64,000 nt of DNA from Actinospineispora acaciae DSM 45401 (GTDB lineage: Bacteria > Actinomycetota > Actinomycetes > Mycobacteriales > Pseudonocardiaceae): assembly GCF_000620785.1 (NCBI RefSeq), contig NZ_JIAI01000001.1:1907217-1971216 (forward strand), given 5' to 3'. The position numbers were made by a program, and so were the translations under genes. A model generated the notes under the pieces. That model saw only the letters and a program-made list of their open reading frames with translations. It was not told where the DNA came from and did not search any database. Positions 50,983 through 59,657 of the stretch are shown here, in pieces. Each line of letters begins with the position of its first letter. The stretch's first letter is position 1.

Positions 50983-51966
50983 ATGCCGACCGATGAGCCG
51001 CTGCTGACGGTGGCCGGCCTAGCGAAGAGCTACCCCGGCCGCCGCGACGTCGTCGACGTTCTGAGGCACCGCCGCCCGCCCAGGCTGGTCGCCCTCGACG
51101 GCGTGTCCCTCGAGCTGGGCGCCCGGGAGGCGGTCGGCATCGTCGGCGAGTCCGGCAGCGGCAAGAGCACGCTGGCGAAGTGCCTGGTCCGCCTCGTCGA
51201 GCCGGACGGCGGCACCATCAGGTTCGGCTCGCGAGACGTCCGCGCGGCCAGGGGCACCGAGCTGGCCGGGCTCCGCCGCCGCATGCAGCTCATCTACCAG
51301 GACCCCTACTCGTCGCTGAACCCGCTGATGTCCGTCGAGCAGGCGGTCTCCGAACCGGCGGTGGTGCACGGGCTGCTGGCGGGGCGGAGCGCGAACGAGC
51401 GCGTCGCCGAGCTGCTCGACCTGGTCGGGCTGCCCGCCGAGATCGCCTCCCGCCGCCCGCACCAGCTCTCCGGCGGCCAGCGCCAGCGCGTCGCGATCGC
51501 CCGCGCGATGGCCACGAGCCCTCGCCTGCTGCTCGCCGACGAGGCGGTCAGCGCGCTCGACGTCTCGGTCCAGGCGCAGGTGCTGGAGCTGTTCGAGCGG
51601 CTGCGCGCGGAGCAGGGCGTCGCGATGCTGTTCATCGCGCACCAGCTCGCCGTGGTCGCGCAGGTCTGCGACCGGATCGTCGTCATGTACCTCGGGCGGA
51701 TCGTGGAGTCCGGGCCGACGCGCGAGGTCTTCAGGAACCCCGCGCACCCGTACACCGAGGCGCTCCTGCGCTCCCAGCCCGGACGCCACCGCCGCTCCCG
51801 CGACACCGAGCCCGCGCTGCGCGGCGAGCCGCCGTCGCCGATGGACATCCCGTCCGGGTGCCGGTTCCGCACCCGATGCCCGATGGCCAGGGAGATCTGC
51901 GCGCAGGTCGACCCGGCACCGAGCGTGGTCGGCACCGGGCACACGTCCTGGTGCCACTTCACCTGA
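50983..51966 (+). CDS. Dpp/Opp-type ABC ATPase, DppF-like
   Basis: A 327-residue ATPase with Walker A GESGSGKST, Q-loop LIYQDPYSSLNPLMS, signature LSGGQRQR and Walker B LLADEAVSALDVS (Ala for Pro, usual in DppF). The C-terminal oligopeptide-transporter extension is present, with its Cys pattern in SGCRFRTRCPMAREICAQV (an iron-sulfur or structural site in some relatives). ATG 50983 is six bases after the DppD stop. It is followed by the GH1 gene 26 bp downstream. Confidence 0.94.
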   Translation: MPTDEPLLTVAGLAKSYPGRRDVVDVLRHRRPPRLVALDGVSLELGAREAVGIVGESGSGKSTLAKCLVRLVEPDGGTIRFGSRDVRAARGTELAGLRRRMQLIYQDPYSSLNPLMSVEQAVSEPAVVHGLLAGRSANERVAELLDLVGLPAEIASRRPHQLSGGQRQRVAIARAMATSPRLLLADEAVSALDVSVQAQVLELFERLRAEQGVAMLFIAHQLAVVAQVCDRIVVMYLGRIVESGPTREVFRNPAHPYTEALLRSQPGRHRRSRDTEPALRGEPPSPMDIPSGCRFRTRCPMAREICAQVDPAPSVVGTGHTSWCHFT

Positions 51967-51992
51967 CAGCGACCTTCGAAAGGACAACAGCC

Positions 51993-53405
51993 ATGGCCAG
52001 CACCCTGCGCTTCCCGGACGGGTTCCTCTGGGGCGCCGCGACGTCGTCCTACCAGGTCGAGGGGTACCCGCTCGCGGACGGCGCCGGCCGGTCGATCTGG
52101 CACACGTTCGCGCACACCCCCGGCAACATGGTCAACGACGAGAACGGCGACGTGGCCTGCGACCACTACCACCGCTTCCGCGAGGACGTCGCGCTGATGC
52201 GCGAGGTGGGGCTCAACGCCTACCACTTCTCGATCAGCTGGCCCCGGGTGCTGCCGGAAGGGGTCGGGCGGGTCAACGCCCTCGGCCTGGACTTCTACGA
52301 CCGGCTGGTCGACGAGCTGGTCGCGGCCGGCATCTCGCCGGCGATCGTGCTCTACGCCTGGGAGCTGCCCACCGACCTGCAGGACCTCGGCGGGTGGGCG
52401 AACCGCGACTGCGCGGAGTGGTTCGGCGAGTACACCTCCGTCGTCTACCGGCGCCTCGGCGACCGCGTCACGCACTGGCTGTCCATGTGTGAGCCGATGT
52501 CGATCGCGCACCACGGGCACATCGTCGGCGCGCTCGCGCCCGGCATGCGCGACCTCTACACCGGCCTCAAGGTCGGCCACCACCTGATGCTCGGCCACGG
52601 CCGCGCGGTGCAGGCGTTCCGGGCCAGCGGCGGCATCGGCGAGTTCGGCATCATCAACGCGCAGGCCGACATCCAGGCCGCCTCCGACAGCGACGCCGAC
52701 CGGGCCGCCGCCGAGCGCGTCGACACGCACTTCAACGCGCTGTTCCTGGACCCGATCATGCGCGGGGAGTACCCGCCCGCCGCCGTCGAGTGGCTGGGCG
52801 AGGCGTTCCCCGAGGTCCGCGACGGCGACCTGGACATCATCTCCACGCCGATGGACTTCATCGGGATCGACTACTACTGCCGCACGGTGGTCGCGGACGA
52901 CCCGGACGGCAGTGGCGTGGGCGGCAAGGCCGAGGAGATCGGCGCGGCCGGCCCGCTGGACTCCGGGATGGCGCGGCTGCTGAAGGTCCGCGTGGTGGCG
53001 CCGGACGGGCCGTTCACCGACATCGGCTGGGAGATCACGCCGGACAGCCTCGGCAACGCCCTGCGCTGGCTGCGCGACCGCTACGACAACCCGCCGGTCG
53101 TGATCACCGAGTTCGGCGCCGCGTTCCGCGACGAGGTCGGCCCGGACGGCGCCGTGGACGACCCGAAGCGGCTGGCCTACCTGCGCGACCACGCGGCGGC
53201 CGCGCACGCCGCGATCGAGGACGGCGTCGACCTGCGCGGCATCTTCATCTGGTCGTTCATCGACACCTACGAGTTCAACCTCGGCTACGACGCGCGCTTC
53301 GGGCTGGTCCGGGTGGACTACAAGACCCTGGACCGAACCGTGAAGTCCTCCGGGCGGTGGTGGGGCGCGGCGGCGCGGGCCAACGGTTTCGACGTCATTT
53401 CATGA
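51993..53405 (+). CDS. GH1 glycosidase with non-canonical glycone site (copy C)
   Basis: A 470-residue cytoplasmic GH1 enzyme, last gene of the importer operon, so it probably cleaves the imported solute. Acid/base Glu 167 is in LSMCEP, nucleophile Glu 373 in VITEFG; the glycone-site His of HW is replaced (LYAWELP) and the late motif is DTYEF instead of DNFEW. These are the same changes as in copies A and D. A segment around 300-345 forms a longer insertion shared with copy D. ATG 51993 follows GAAAGGA by eight bases. Confidence 0.92.
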   Translation: MASTLRFPDGFLWGAATSSYQVEGYPLADGAGRSIWHTFAHTPGNMVNDENGDVACDHYHRFREDVALMREVGLNAYHFSISWPRVLPEGVGRVNALGLDFYDRLVDELVAAGISPAIVLYAWELPTDLQDLGGWANRDCAEWFGEYTSVVYRRLGDRVTHWLSMCEPMSIAHHGHIVGALAPGMRDLYTGLKVGHHLMLGHGRAVQAFRASGGIGEFGIINAQADIQAASDSDADRAAAERVDTHFNALFLDPIMRGEYPPAAVEWLGEAFPEVRDGDLDIISTPMDFIGIDYYCRTVVADDPDGSGVGGKAEEIGAAGPLDSGMARLLKVRVVAPDGPFTDIGWEITPDSLGNALRWLRDRYDNPPVVITEFGAAFRDEVGPDGAVDDPKRLAYLRDHAAAAHAAIEDGVDLRGIFIWSFIDTYEFNLGYDARFGLVRVDYKTLDRTVKSSGRWWGAAARANGFDVIS

Positions 53406-53411
53406 TGTGAC
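53397..53411 (-). promoter_or_regulatory. Predicted IclR-regulon box upstream of APC/dehydratase unit
   Basis: Minus-strand GTCACATCATGAAAT, a full match to TCA-N3-YA-TGAAA. It overlaps the GH1 stop codon and ends eight bases before the -35 hexamer of the next promoter. Confidence 0.5.
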
Positions 53412-53418
53412 TCTTTGA

Positions 53419-53447
53419 TTGACAATGTGTTATCCCCTTCCTAATCT
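53419..53447 (+). promoter_or_regulatory. Strong sigma70-type promoter of APC permease/dehydratase unit
   Basis: TTGACA (53419-53424), a 17-bp spacer and TAATCT (53442-53447) lie just before ATG 53478; the predicted start is near 53454. Confidence 0.8.
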
Positions 53448-53477
53448 CCCCGCAGGTACCGGAGAGGCAGTGCAGCC

Positions 53478-54941
53478 ATGACGACACCAGCATCCGAGCC
53501 CGCGAACCACGACACCGGGCTGGCCAAGGGCAGTGTGAGCGCGGTCCAGGTCGCGGTGGTCTCGATCGCGGCGAGCGGGCCGGCGGCGAGCGTGGCGCTG
53601 ACGTTCCCGCAGATGGCCGGCTTCGCCGGCAAGGCGATGGTGTTCACGCTGATCCTCGCGCTGGTCATCATCGTGACGCTGACCAACACCTTCGCGGAGT
53701 TCACCAAGCGGATCCCGTCCGCCGGCTCGCTGGTCGCGTGGAACTCGGCGGGGCTGGGCTCCAACGTGGGATTCGTGTTCGGCTGGTTCTTCGTCGGCGG
53801 CTACCTGATGATCGGCGCCACCGGGGTCGCCGCGTTCGGCGGGTTCACCAGCAACTTCCTTCGCGACAGCTTCGGCGTCTCGGTCCCGTGGTGGGTGTTC
53901 TCCGCGTTCTGCGCCGGCTACGTGATCGTGCTGGCCTGGCGGGGCGTCGCGCAGACCGTGCGGTCCGCGGTGATCCTGCTCGGCATCGAGGTGGGCGTGC
54001 TGTTGCTGCTCGCGCTGTGGCTGGTGCTCTCCGGGCACACCGCGCCGGACCCCGAGCCGTTCGACCCCGGGGCGTCCTCCGGCGGCTGGCCGGGGATCGG
54101 GCTGGCGATCGGGTTCGGCGTGCTGGCCATGGTCGGCTACGAGGAGGCCGCCACGCTGGCCGAGGAGGCCACCGACTCGCGCCGCTCGGTGTCGCGGGGG
54201 CTGTGGATGGCCGGCGTCGGCACCCCGGTGTTCTTCCTCGTCGTCGGGTACGTGCTGGTGGCCAGCTACGGCCCGGCCAAGGAGTTCGCCGCCGACCCGC
54301 TCGCGGCCGAGACGCTGGCCACCCGGGTCTGGGGCGGGTTCGGCGGGGTGGTCTCGGTGGTCGTCATCGTCAGCTCGCTGGCGCTGGCCCAGACCTCGCT
54401 CAACGCCGGCATCCGGGTCATCTACTCGCTGGGCCAGGTCCGGTTGCTGCCGGCGGTGTTCGCCCGCACCCACCCCCGGTTCCGCACCCCGGGCGCCGCG
54501 ACGGTGCTGTTCTCCGTGCTGGTGCTGCCGCTCGCGTTCGTCGGCTCCGCGCTGGCCGGGCCGCTCACGCTGTTCGGCTACTACGGCTTCATGACGGCCA
54601 TCGCGTTCCTGGTGGTCTACGCGCTGACCAACGTGGCGCTGGTCCGCTACGTGCGCCGCCACGACCGGGCCACGTTCTCCTGGCCCCGGCACGTGCTGGT
54701 GCCGCTGGTCGCGCTGGCCGGCGTGCTGTACCCGCTCTACCGGACCGTCAGCCCGCTGCCCGACGCGCCGTACCCGCTGCTCACCGCCGTGGTCGCGGGG
54801 TGGGCCGGGCTGGGCGTCGCGCTGCTGGTCTACGTGCGCGCCTCCGGAAAGGCGGACGTCGACCGGGTCGCCCGCGCCTTCGCGGCGGTGGGCGCCGACA
54901 CCCCGGAGCAGGACGCACGAGAGGAGCACCCCGCCCGATGA
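53478..54941 (+). CDS. APC-superfamily amino-acid/polyamine permease
   Basis: A 487-residue transporter with about twelve membrane segments. The N-terminal VQVAVVSIAASGPAASVAL and TKRIPSAGSLVAWNSAGLG resemble APA/YfnA- or ethanolamine-type APC members, distinct from the permease at 33895. MVGYEEAATLAEEATDSRRS is the conserved cytoplasmic loop after helix 6. Its stop overlaps the enolase-superfamily gene by ATGA, so transport and dehydration are coupled. The solute may be a sugar acid or amine derivative of the pathway, which is inference. Confidence 0.9.
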   Translation: MTTPASEPANHDTGLAKGSVSAVQVAVVSIAASGPAASVALTFPQMAGFAGKAMVFTLILALVIIVTLTNTFAEFTKRIPSAGSLVAWNSAGLGSNVGFVFGWFFVGGYLMIGATGVAAFGGFTSNFLRDSFGVSVPWWVFSAFCAGYVIVLAWRGVAQTVRSAVILLGIEVGVLLLLALWLVLSGHTAPDPEPFDPGASSGGWPGIGLAIGFGVLAMVGYEEAATLAEEATDSRRSVSRGLWMAGVGTPVFFLVVGYVLVASYGPAKEFAADPLAAETLATRVWGGFGGVVSVVVIVSSLALAQTSLNAGIRVIYSLGQVRLLPAVFARTHPRFRTPGAATVLFSVLVLPLAFVGSALAGPLTLFGYYGFMTAIAFLVVYALTNVALVRYVRRHDRATFSWPRHVLVPLVALAGVLYPLYRTVSPLPDAPYPLLTAVVAGWAGLGVALLVYVRASGKADVDRVARAFAAVGADTPEQDAREEHPAR

Positions 54942-56068
54942 TCGGTCGAGTCGACGCGTTCCCACTGGTCTACGCCGAGCCGCACTACCGGGGCATGGAG
55001 CGGTGCGTGACGCTCGCGCGGGTCGAGACCGACGACGGCGTGGTCGGCTGGGGCGAGGCCATCTCCCAGTTCCCCGAGGCGTCGGCGGCGACCAAGGTGC
55101 TGGTGGACGACGGGTTCGCGCCGCTGGTGGTGGGCCGCGACCCGCTCGAGGTGGAGCGGATCTGGCACTCGATGTGCGAGCACGCCTACTGGTACGGGGT
55201 GGAGGGCATCGCGGCGTTCGCGATCAGCGCCATCGACATGGCCCTGTGGGACCTCAAGGGCAAGCTGCTCGGCCGGCCGGTGGCCACCCTGCTCGGCGGC
55301 CGGCTCCGGTCGGAGCTACCGGCCATGGCGTCGATCATCTTCGACATGGACGACCTGGACTGGACGCTCGCGGAGTTCCAGGCCTTCCGCGAGCGCGGCT
55401 ACCGGATCACCAAGGCCGGCTGGGGCATGCGCCCGGACTCCCTGTTCGGCGCCGACCGCGCCCGCGACCTGCGCTACCTCACCGAGATCCGCCGGGTCCT
55501 CGGGCCGGACATCGCGCTGGTCGCTGACACCCCCGGGGCGAAGGGGCTGTGGGACGTCAAGACGGCGATGCGCCGGCTGCGCGAGTGGGAGGAGTTCGAC
55601 CTGCGCTGGGTCGAGCAGCCGCTGCGGCCCAGCGACCTGCGCGGATACGCCCGGCTGCGGGACGCGACGGTGACGCCGGTGGGTACCGGCGAGGACGAGT
55701 GGAGCCCAGAGAGCTACCAGCGGGTGATCGATGCCGGGGCCGCCGACGTGCTCCAGCTCGACCCCGGCCGCTGCCTGGGCATCACCGGCTGCCGCGAGAC
55801 CATCAAGCTCGTGGAGGCGGCCGGCCTGTCGTACAGCATGCACAGCTGGAGCGGCGCCCTGAACACCGCCGCCAGCATGCACCTGCTCGCCATCTCTCCC
55901 AACGGCGACACCCTGGACTTCAAGCCGCACGAGTCCCCGCTGCAGCACGACCTCGTCGACGACCCGTTCGCGCCGACCGACGGCATGCTCGCCGTCCGCG
56001 ACCGACCCGGCCTGGGTGTCACGGTCCGCCAGGACGCCGTCGAGCGGTACGCCCTCGGCCGAGGCTGA
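54938..56068 (+). CDS. Mandelate racemase/enolase-superfamily protein (sugar-acid dehydratase-like)
   Basis: A 376-residue enolase-superfamily enzyme. Catalytic-face residues: K159 in ITKAGWG (second Lys of KxK is Gly), metal ligands D197 (VADTPG), E226 (WVEQP) and E252 (GTGEDEW), and H302 (MHSWSG) as the second base. Family members with one Lys and His dehydrate acid sugars such as L-rhamnonate or L-fuconate, giving 2-keto-3-deoxy acids. ATG 54938 overlaps the permease stop (ATGA). The stop directly abuts the convergent stop of the SMP-30 gene. Exact acid sugar unknown. Confidence 0.9.
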   Translation: MIGRVDAFPLVYAEPHYRGMERCVTLARVETDDGVVGWGEAISQFPEASAATKVLVDDGFAPLVVGRDPLEVERIWHSMCEHAYWYGVEGIAAFAISAIDMALWDLKGKLLGRPVATLLGGRLRSELPAMASIIFDMDDLDWTLAEFQAFRERGYRITKAGWGMRPDSLFGADRARDLRYLTEIRRVLGPDIALVADTPGAKGLWDVKTAMRRLREWEEFDLRWVEQPLRPSDLRGYARLRDATVTPVGTGEDEWSPESYQRVIDAGAADVLQLDPGRCLGITGCRETIKLVEAAGLSYSMHSWSGALNTAASMHLLAISPNGDTLDFKPHESPLQHDLVDDPFAPTDGMLAVRDRPGLGVTVRQDAVERYALGRG

Positions 56069-56953
56069 TCAGGCCTTGCGACGGATCGCGCCCCGGGAGA
56101 GCCTGCGGCCGGGGTAGTCGAGCTGGACGCGGAGCAGGCGGCCGGTCGCGGGCGCCGGGTCGTCGGCCGGGGCGGCGTCGGGCTCGCCGAAGTCGGTGAC
56201 GTACAGGGTCGATCCGGCGAAGACGCAGTTCTGCGGCTGCCCGCCGGTGGGGATGAAGCCGGCGCGGGCGCCGTCCGGGGACAGCACGTGCACGCCGCCG
56301 GCGCCGACGTCGGCCACGTGCAGCCGGCCGTCCACGGCGAGCTTCACCCCGTCCGGGACCGCCCCGGGCGGCAGCGTGGCCAGCAGCTCGACCCGGCCGC
56401 CGGGGCGTAGCCGGCGCAGCCGCCTCGGGTAGGTCTCGGTCCAGATCAGCGAGCCGTCCGGGGCGCAGGCCACGCCGTTCGGATAGACCGGCCCGGCCTG
56501 GACCACCACCGACGCCGAGCCGTCCGGCTCGATCACGCACACCCGCCCGTCGACCGGCCGGGACGGGTCGTAGTCGCCGGGGTCGGTGAAGTAGAGCCGC
56601 CCGTCCGGGCCGAAGGCGAGGTCGTTCGGTGCCTGGAGCGGCACTCCCGCCACGGAGTCGAGCACCACCTCCGGCGCGCCGCCCTCGCGTACCCGCTGGA
56701 TGCACGGCAGCGTCTGGACCGGCGCGCGCCACGGCCCGGCCTTGCCGCCGGTCTGGGTCACGTACGCCCCGTCGCGGCCCAGGGCGCAGGCGTTCGGGCC
56801 GCCGCCGACCTCGGCGAACACGTGCAGACCGCGCCGGGGGCTCCACGCCGCCAGGCGGCCGAGGAACGTCTCGACGAACACGACGCGGCCGTCCGGCAGC
56901 AGGTCCGGTCCTTCCGGGTTGCCGATCCCGGTGGCGAGCACCTCCACCGTCAT
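56069..56953 (-). CDS. SMP-30/gluconolactonase-family lactonase
   Basis: A 294-residue six-bladed propeller. The metal ligand Glu is in GNPEGPDLLPDG, the second in QAPNDLAFGPDGRLYFTDP (Asn), and the third set in VYPNGVACAPDG and PDGVKLAVDGRLHVADVG. These enzymes hydrolyse aldonolactones or related lactones. ATG 56953 overlaps the SDR stop (ATGA), giving a VOC/GH1/SDR/lactonase unit in which a dehydrogenase and lactonase sit together, as in the other half of the island. Confidence 0.88.
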   Translation of the reverse strand: MTVEVLATGIGNPEGPDLLPDGRVVFVETFLGRLAAWSPRRGLHVFAEVGGGPNACALGRDGAYVTQTGGKAGPWRAPVQTLPCIQRVREGGAPEVVLDSVAGVPLQAPNDLAFGPDGRLYFTDPGDYDPSRPVDGRVCVIEPDGSASVVVQAGPVYPNGVACAPDGSLIWTETYPRRLRRLRPGGRVELLATLPPGAVPDGVKLAVDGRLHVADVGAGGVHVLSPDGARAGFIPTGGQPQNCVFAGSTLYVTDFGEPDAAPADDPAPATGRLLRVQLDYPGRRLSRGAIRRKA

Positions 56954-57738
56954 CGGCCGACCGAGGGCGCGTCCGGGTCGCCGCTCCACGGCACCCAGCC
57001 GAACGCGGTCCAGCCCCCGTCCGGGGCGATGACCTGGCCGGTCAGGTAGCGCGAGCGGTCACAGGCCAGGTAGAGCACCGCCTCGGCCTGCTCCTCGGGC
57101 TGGGCGAACCGGCCCAGCGGGGTGTGCCGCAGGTAGGTGTCGACGTCGATCAGGCCCTGGTCGATCGCCTCCCGGACCATCTCGGTCTCGGTGTTGCCCG
57201 GCGCCACCGCGTTGACCCTGATGCCGTAGGACGCCCACTCGGTGGCCAGCACCTTCGTCATCGAGATCACCCCGGCCTTGGCCGCGCTGTAGGCCAGCCG
57301 CATCGGGAACGCCACCAGCCCGTTGATCGACGACACGTTCACGATCGCCCCGCCGCCGCCCTCGCGCATCGCCCTGCCGAACTCGCGGCTGCACAGGAAC
57401 ACGCCGGTGACCATGACGTCCAGCGACGCGCGGAAGTCGGACACCGGGAAGCTCATGCTCGGGCCGAGGCGGCCGATGCCGGCGTTGTTGACCAGCACGT
57501 CCACCCCGCCGAGGTCGTCGACCACCCGCCGGGCCACGTCGACGACCCCGGCCTCGTCGGTCACGTCCAGCCGGTAGGCGCGCGCGTCGCCGCCGAGCCG
57601 GGCGCGGGTGTCCTCCGCCCCGTCCAGGTCCAGGACGGCCACCCGACCGCCCTCGGCGGCGAACCGGGCGGCAACCGCCGCACCGATCCCCCGACCGCCG
57701 CCGGTCACCACGCAGACCCGCCCGTCCAGCTCGCTCAC
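56950..57738 (-). CDS. Short-chain dehydrogenase/reductase
   Basis: A 262-residue classical SDR with TGGGRGIG at 12-19, VLDLDGAED favouring NAD, full NNAG, catalytic Ser in VSSINGL, YSAAK and GQVIAPDGGW at the C-terminus. GTG 57738 overlaps the GH1 stop (GTGA). The lactonase that follows suggests that it oxidises the released sugar at C1. Confidence 0.89.
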   Translation of the reverse strand: MSELDGRVCVVTGGGRGIGAAVAARFAAEGGRVAVLDLDGAEDTRARLGGDARAYRLDVTDEAGVVDVARRVVDDLGGVDVLVNNAGIGRLGPSMSFPVSDFRASLDVMVTGVFLCSREFGRAMREGGGGAIVNVSSINGLVAFPMRLAYSAAKAGVISMTKVLATEWASYGIRVNAVAPGNTETEMVREAIDQGLIDVDTYLRHTPLGRFAQPEEQAEAVLYLACDRSRYLTGQVIAPDGGWTAFGWVPWSGDPDAPSVGR

Positions 57739-59147
57739 GACGGCAGCCCGTTCGCGGCGACGACGTCGCGGAACCAGTACCCGGAGTCCTTGATCGTGCG
57801 CTGCTGGGTCTCGTAGTCGACCCGGATCAGCCCGAACCGGGTGCCGTAGCCGAGGTTGAACTCGTAGGTGTCCAGCAGCGACCAGACGAACATCCCGCGC
57901 AGGTCGACGCCCGCCTCGATGGCCCGGTGCGCGGCCTTGACGTGGTCGGCGAGGTAGTCGATGCGGGCCCGGTCGTGCACCCGGCCGTCCTCGGTGACCG
58001 TGTCGGCGAACGACGCGCCCAGCTCGCCGATGAAGATCGGCGGGCCGCCGTACCGCTCGTGCACCCAGGTGAGCTGGCGCGCCAGCCCGTCCGGCACGAT
58101 CTCCCAGCCCAGGTCGGTGGTCGGCCGCGTCGGCGGCAGCGCCCGCACCCGCAGCAGCCGCTCCACGCCGGCGTCCAGCGGACCCGCCGCGCCGATGTCC
58201 TCCACCCGGCGCTCTCCGCCGCCACTGCCGTCGTCACAGCCCGCGACCGCGTCGGCCACCACCGAGTGCGAGTAGTAGCTGAAGCCCAGGAAGTCCAGCG
58301 GCGCCGAGATCGTCGCCATGTCCCCGTCCGCGACCTCCGGCCAGGCGTCGCCGAACCAGTCCACCATCGACTCCGGGTACTCGCCGCGCACGATCGCGTC
58401 CAGGTACAGGGTGTTGACGTAGGCGTTCGTCCGGTCCGCCGCGGCGAGGTCGGCGTCCGAGCCCGTGGCCGGCAGGATGTCGGTCAGCGCGTGGTAGTTG
58501 CCGATCTGGCCGGTGGCTCCGCTGGCCCGGAACGCCTGCACCGCGCGGCCCTGCCCGAGCAGCAGGTGGTGCGCGGCGCGCAGCCCGGCGTAGATGTCCC
58601 GGATGCAGGGCGCCAGCTCGCCGAGCACGTAACCGAAGTGCGCCACCGAGGCCGGCTCGCAGATGGTGAACCAGTGCGTCGCCCGGTCCCCGATGCGGCG
58701 GTAGACGGCCGAGGCGAAGTCGCCGAACCACTCAGCGCAGTCCCGGTTGGCCCATCCGCCCCTGTCCTGGGCGGCGCCGGGCAGCTCCCACACGTGCAGC
58801 ACCGGCACCGGCGCGATGCCCGCCTCCAGCAGCGCGTCGACCAGCGCGTCGTAGAAGTCCAGGCCCTTGTGGTTGACCGCGCCGTGCCCGTCCGGCACCA
58901 CCCGCGACCACGGCACCGAGAACTGGTAGCCGCCAAGGCCCAGCTCCCGCATCAGCGCCACGTCCTCGCGGAACCGGTGGTAGTGGTCGGCGGCCACGTC
59001 GCCGGTGGCCCCGTCCAGCGTGTTGCCCGGGGTGTGCGCGAAGCGGTGCTGGATGGACGGGCCGCCGCCGTCGGCCAGCGGCGAGCCCTCGATCTGGTAG
59101 GCCGAGGTGGCCGCGCCCCAGAGGAACCCGTCGGGGAACGCGGTCAT
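57735..59147 (-). CDS. GH1 glycosidase with non-canonical glycone site (copy D)
   Basis: A 470-residue cytoplasmic GH1 enzyme. Acid/base Glu 164 is in FTICEP; nucleophile Glu 375 is in FIGELG, the most divergent of the four; LHVWELP replaces the HW motif; DTYEF replaces DNFEW. It shares the 300-345 insertion with copy C and is close to it in length. ATG 59147 overlaps the VOC stop (ATGA). It follows the VOC gene and precedes an SDR and lactonase in one operon. Confidence 0.92.
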   Translation of the reverse strand: MTAFPDGFLWGAATSAYQIEGSPLADGGGPSIQHRFAHTPGNTLDGATGDVAADHYHRFREDVALMRELGLGGYQFSVPWSRVVPDGHGAVNHKGLDFYDALVDALLEAGIAPVPVLHVWELPGAAQDRGGWANRDCAEWFGDFASAVYRRIGDRATHWFTICEPASVAHFGYVLGELAPCIRDIYAGLRAAHHLLLGQGRAVQAFRASGATGQIGNYHALTDILPATGSDADLAAADRTNAYVNTLYLDAIVRGEYPESMVDWFGDAWPEVADGDMATISAPLDFLGFSYYSHSVVADAVAGCDDGSGGGERRVEDIGAAGPLDAGVERLLRVRALPPTRPTTDLGWEIVPDGLARQLTWVHERYGGPPIFIGELGASFADTVTEDGRVHDRARIDYLADHVKAAHRAIEAGVDLRGMFVWSLLDTYEFNLGYGTRFGLIRVDYETQQRTIKDSGYWFRDVVAANGLPS

Positions 59148-59641
59148 CGCGCGCCCGCCCGGCCGGGGCGGAAGCTGTCGTCGGAGCGGCGGTCGGTCTC
59201 GACCAGCTCGACCCGGATGCCGTCCGGGTCCTTCAGGTACACCAGCTTGCCGCCCTTGTTCGGGCCGGCCGTCGGGGTCTCGAGCTCGGAGACGAACTCC
59301 ACGCCCTCGGCCAGCAGCCGCCGGTGCAGCTCCTCCAACCCGTCGACGAACAGGCAGAAGTGCGCCGTGCCGGGGTTCGCCGTGGCCGGGTCGACCGGGG
59401 TGCCGGCGGCCCCTCGGTACTCCAGGATCTCCAGGAACACCTCGGAGCCCGGGATGCGCAGGATGGCGATCTCCAACCTCACCCCGTCCGGGCAGCCCAC
59501 CACGCGCTGCACGTACGGCTCGGACTTGGCGAACCGGGACACGGGCTCGAAGCCGAGGCGTTCGGCATAGAACCGTGCCGAGCGGTCGACGTCGCGCACC
59601 TGTATGCCTATGTGATCACACCCGGCGATCATCAGCCTCAC
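59144..59641 (-). CDS. VOC-family (glyoxalase/dioxygenase-fold) protein
   Basis: A 165-residue vicinal-oxygen-chelate protein with two beta-alpha-beta-beta-beta modules: GCDHIGIQVRDVDRSARFYA opens the first (metal His), EVFLEILEYRG closes it (metal Glu), TAHFCLFVDGLEELH opens the second and YLKDPDGIRVELVET closes it. All four metal positions look intact. It could be a glyoxalase, epimerase or dioxygenase. GTG 59641 is listed; ATG 59632 is equally likely. It leads the GH1 copy D operon, with a palindromic regulon box just upstream. Confidence 0.87.
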   Translation of the reverse strand: MRLMIAGCDHIGIQVRDVDRSARFYAERLGFEPVSRFAKSEPYVQRVVGCPDGVRLEIAILRIPGSEVFLEILEYRGAAGTPVDPATANPGTAHFCLFVDGLEELHRRLLAEGVEFVSELETPTAGPNKGGKLVYLKDPDGIRVELVETDRRSDDSFRPGRAGAR

Positions 59642-59657
59642 CAGCCTTCGCGCGGAA

